NCBI GenBank assembly: GCA_028274465.1
Contig: CM051456.1
Span: forward strand, 9,177,545-9,241,544
Source: Plantago ovata
Lineage: Eukaryota > Streptophyta > Magnoliopsida > Lamiales > Plantaginaceae
Reading direction: 5' to 3'
Length of the DNA: 64,000 nucleotides
Shown here: positions 60,802 to 64,000 of the stretch, in pieces
How the letters are laid out: each line of letters begins with the position of its first letter
Position numbering within the stretch: position 1 is the first letter of the stretch
Position numbers and translations under genes: made by a program
Notes under the pieces: model-generated
What the model was told of the DNA's origin: nothing
Database searches by the model: none
The model's input: the letters and a program-made list of their open reading frames with translations, nothing else

Positions 60802-63800
60802 TCACAACTTCGACTCACAGATGATAACTTTGGCTCTTGAATAGACCGATTTCGCATCATCTGGGAAATGAGACAAAATCAGCATTATTTTCTAGACATA
60901 GTACTTCATACTCAGCTACTGATATAGTGATATTCAACAATTTCAATAAATCCATGGATAGCTTAAGCAATCAGTCTACTCACTTGAACTCATTGCTACA
61001 TAAAAATATCTTTGGCAGTTAAATGCCATATTTCAGTTGGAAAAAGTGCAACACGTTGAAGCAATCTCAAACATAAATGACCATGTCAACCATCTTCCCA
61101 ATCCATTTTTATTGGCCAGTTAATGATTGTAAACATGGTGTAGTAATTCCAATCCCTTGTATTCTCAGAACTACAATAAAGATCAAAACTTGGATCAGTC
61201 ATGTCATTTAGGAGCAAATGTCATTTCAGGAATACTAATTCTGTAATTCATATATATTGCCCCTGTTCACTGATCCTAAATATTTCATTGAAGGCATGCC
61301 CAAAATAAACCGTGCTGGGTTTATTTCGCTGGCTCACTACATGAAACGGTAATTTCTAAGTTTCATCATCTTTTTTACTTGAATTTTGTAGTTGGGGTCT
61401 TACAAACCCCCTTGACTTATATATATCATATAAAATACTAAGAGGCTAAGGTCTTTTAATAAATAAATAAAAAGGGTTCAGGTATGAACTGAAAAATCAA
61501 ACGCAAATGAATAAATAAAGGATAAATTGCCACACTTCTTGCAAATTAAGCCCAAATGATGATGCCTTGTAACAACAGACATGAGAAAGGGAACGTCTAC
61601 CTGCAATCTTGTTCATGTGGTACTCCGAAGGGACATTGCTTTCTGATTCAACAGCCCCTTTTGCTGCTGCTATCCCAACTGCCACACTCTGCATTATATC
61701 TAAACCAGCACACATAGAAGCAATAATGCCGCCAACTAAGCAATCACCAGCACCCGTAAGTCTCACTACTGACGCAGTGAGTGCGGGAAAGTGCACCGCG
61801 ATATTCAAGCTGCCCCTGGACTTGGAAGCATCTAATATCCTACTTGGAGGACAACGCAGACTTATACTTTCATATAGTTTTCTGCTGAAAGAGGAATGTT
61901 TGTTCATCACGGAGTCAATTCTTTCAACTCCATGAACTCCATTTAAGCATAAGAATAATCCATTTGATCCAAGGGTCACAATTACCACTCGGATGCCTTT
62001 GTCTAGCAAGACCAAGATTGCTGGCTTGAGCATTTGAAACAATGATTCTACGGATTGCTTACCAGTACTAGCATCTCTTCGTATCGGTAAGAATTTATCT
62101 TCATGAGACAGAGCATTTGCCATAGCTACAAGCTCATCTTCATTGGGAGAGCAAAAAGTTATCTGCAAAAGAATTTACATTAGGATTCTAAAAATCACAT
62201 AACTGTTGTAAGGAATTTCTACCCTTACTGCTGCACACTTCATACTTAATACGATGTACAAAAGATCGATTTTGCTGGCTCACAATGTAAAACTTCAAAT
62301 TTTTCATGAAAGAAGAGAAGGATAGATACAATTGAACAGTAAAAACCTTCTCAATGGACATATACTAGAAATCTAGAACTGAAAAAGTACAATAGTACCA
62401 ATTAGTTTTTAGCCATGAACAAAATGGAGTCTTATCCCTTACGTTTTTCGCAACAGAAGCAACTCTTCTCGATTTTGTAACTGACACTGGCTCAAACCAA
62501 ACGTATGTCCCACATTCTGCTGCCACTGAGGAGAAGCAGTAAACAAATAACTAGCTAAAGGCAATGACTTGCATGAAATATGAAAGTAGCCATAGACATC
62601 CACATAGAAAATCCAAAGAACAAAGAATTCATCTGTACTTAAGGCTCCATTTGGTTTGAGGGAAAATGGGGAAAACAGTTGGGGGGGAAACAACATTTTT
62701 CCAGGAAAAATTTTGTGGAAAATTTTAATTTGTTCTATTTTTTCATTTGACATCACTCTTGGAAAATTAGCAGTTGTTTTTCTATTTTCATCTTTTTGTC
62801 TACTATGTTCTTGTATATAAGGAAAGATCTTTCAAAATTTAATATATTTACCTTAAATGCAAGAATTTTCCAAGTCGTACCAATGACAGAAAAATATAAT
62901 TTTCCCCTTTTTCTCTTTTTCACCATTTTCCCTCAATCCTAAGTTCATTGTATCCTGAAAAACTACAAGAAAATACGCAGCACTAGTCTTCAAATAGCTG
63001 TAGTTATTTCCACAACGTAATACTGTTGGCATCTTTAGGCTGAATACGAACACCAAGAAAAAACAAAACACAACATGTCCTACTGCAGCAACTAAGCCTC
63101 TTTTAACAATCAAGAGTCAGATCTAGTAGAAGCTACCCATCATAAAATAAATCAGACCGGGTAACAGATATGACCCAATGGTCGCCAAATATATCCCATA
63201 ACCCCTCATTAAGTCCCTCTAATAGCCGAAGCTTTTTAACTAATGTTCTACTCTGTATACTAAATTACTGATATTATCGCCAGATTTATGTTAACTCTAA
63301 TTTTCTTAATGTCCAGCATGAGCATCTGGAGTAGTTACCAAAATATATGGTATTACTTCTCAGCTAACATAACATATTAAGTAGTGAAACTTTTGAAAAT
63401 CTGGTTTGATCAATTTGAAGCCGAAGCATACTAATTTCACAGTGAGAAAGCATGGTATCTTTTTCATTTCATATAACTAATGCTCCATGTGCTTTCCTGG
63501 GCCGAGGCTTCGTTACTTGATAATCATACCATTAGAAAATAAGCCAATACATCTCCATACTCACATGAAAATTAACAACCTCGAGAGAACTTGTTTGCTC
63601 CGTCTTTCCACTTAGAAATGAGAATAGTTTATTTCACAAATAAGAGGAAATGGGGAGAAGGGCGTATAGATGTTCTGCTAACTTACATAGACAAGACGCC
63701 ATCAGGGAAGGAGGACTTAAATTAGCATCAACCATCAATAAAGGAGCGGATGAGATATTCAACTTGAAATTCTGAATCCAACCAGGAGTAAGGAACTTTT

Positions 63801-64000
63801 CCTGATTTCATGTCAGCATAAACTAGTACTAAGGTAAAGTAACACAGACAAAATAAATAAATAAATAAATAAATAAATAAGTAAATAAAGGACATACGAC
63901 AGCTTCCACACTGGCAACACCAGCAGCCACTTCTCCCTTGACATCATAAATGTGGCAAACAATAGGCGTCTCAGCATCATGGCTACGTCGAATGCCTAAT
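60802..64000 (-). CDS. PfkB-family kinase, pseudouridine kinase-like (5' end outside window)
   Basis: Five minus-strand exons are visible: 63898 to the window edge, 63687-63801, 62443-62525, 61601-62162 and 60802-60860. They join in frame and give about 306 residues of the C-terminal part. The hallmark PfkB ATP/active-site motif is present as RLTGAGDCLVGG (catalytic Asp within GAGD). Other landmarks: PLLMVDANLSPPSL, GTYVWFEPVSVTKSRR (family VWFEPVS), CSPNEDELVAMANAL (the N-E motif) and VIVTLGSNGLFL. These match, from memory, plant PUKI, the peroxisomal pseudouridine kinase that phosphorylates pseudouridine for breakdown. Other PfkB sugar kinases are less likely but not excluded. The start codon and N-terminus lie beyond 64000. 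Confidence 0.8.
62643..62945. mobile_element. hAT-like MITE in a PfkB kinase intron
   Basis: About 303 bases with terminal inverted repeats (left: CTCCATTTGGTTTGAGGGAA AATGG; right: complement of GGATTGAGGGAAAATGGTGA), within the intron between 62526 and 63686. Non-coding interior. The target-site duplication is unclear. Confidence 0.5.
63850..63889. repeat. (AAAT)n microsatellite in a PfkB kinase intron
   Basis: About ten AAAT units with one G interruption, immediately before the exon at 63898. Confidence 0.9.

Overview
The window is nuclear DNA of a flowering plant, almost certainly a eudicot. It is AT-rich, its genes are split by short GT-AG introns, intergenic spaces are long, and miniature inverted-repeat transposons (MITEs), tRNA-derived SINEs and LINE remnants are frequent. 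The gene set is plant-specific: a GATA factor, a miR160-regulated ARF, an XTH and an F-box/DUF295 protein. I cannot name the species. No bacterial, viral or organellar segment and no recognisable LTR element was seen.

Layout. 1-3.8 kb: no gene found. 3.8-6.65 kb (+): GATA zinc-finger transcription factor with an untranslated first exon. 7.5-8.8 kb: three small mobile elements (Harbinger-like MITE, SINE with target-site duplication, hAT-like MITE). 13.5-16.2 kb (+): auxin response factor of the ARF10/16 clade with a miR160 site. 18.4-19.4 kb: a repeat with a nested MITE. 20.2-26.8 kb (+): a tandem pair of 3-hydroxyisobutyryl-CoA hydrolase-like (CHY1-like) genes. The first is a decayed pseudogene. 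The second is open across 14 inferred exons but lacks the two catalytic acids. 27.6-28.7 kb (-): XTH cell-wall enzyme. 33.7 kb (-): UBL5/Hub1. 34.8-41.7 kb: an island of gene fragments (DUF295, DUF3223/DCL, cinnamoyl-CoA-reductase-like) mixed with a LINE and a SINE. 43.1-46.0 kb (-): a gene predicted to encode DUF295 - F-box - DUF295. 46.9-56.8 kb (-): a 19-exon SAPS-domain protein (PP6/SIT4 phosphatase regulatory subunit). 57.4-59.3 kb: MITE, SINE and LINE remnant. 60.8 kb to the window end (-): a PfkB pseudouridine kinase-like gene whose 5' end lies outside.

The genes do not form a pathway; each is an ordinary independently transcribed plant gene. The most interesting parts are the CHY1-like pair, where the intact copy has lost the catalytic Glu and Asp that the broken copy still encodes; the double-DUF295 gene and its shed fragments; and one SAPS exon junction that does not keep frame.

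All splice sites were read by eye from GT/AG signals, frame continuity and remembered family sequences. No alignment, expression or database result was available.
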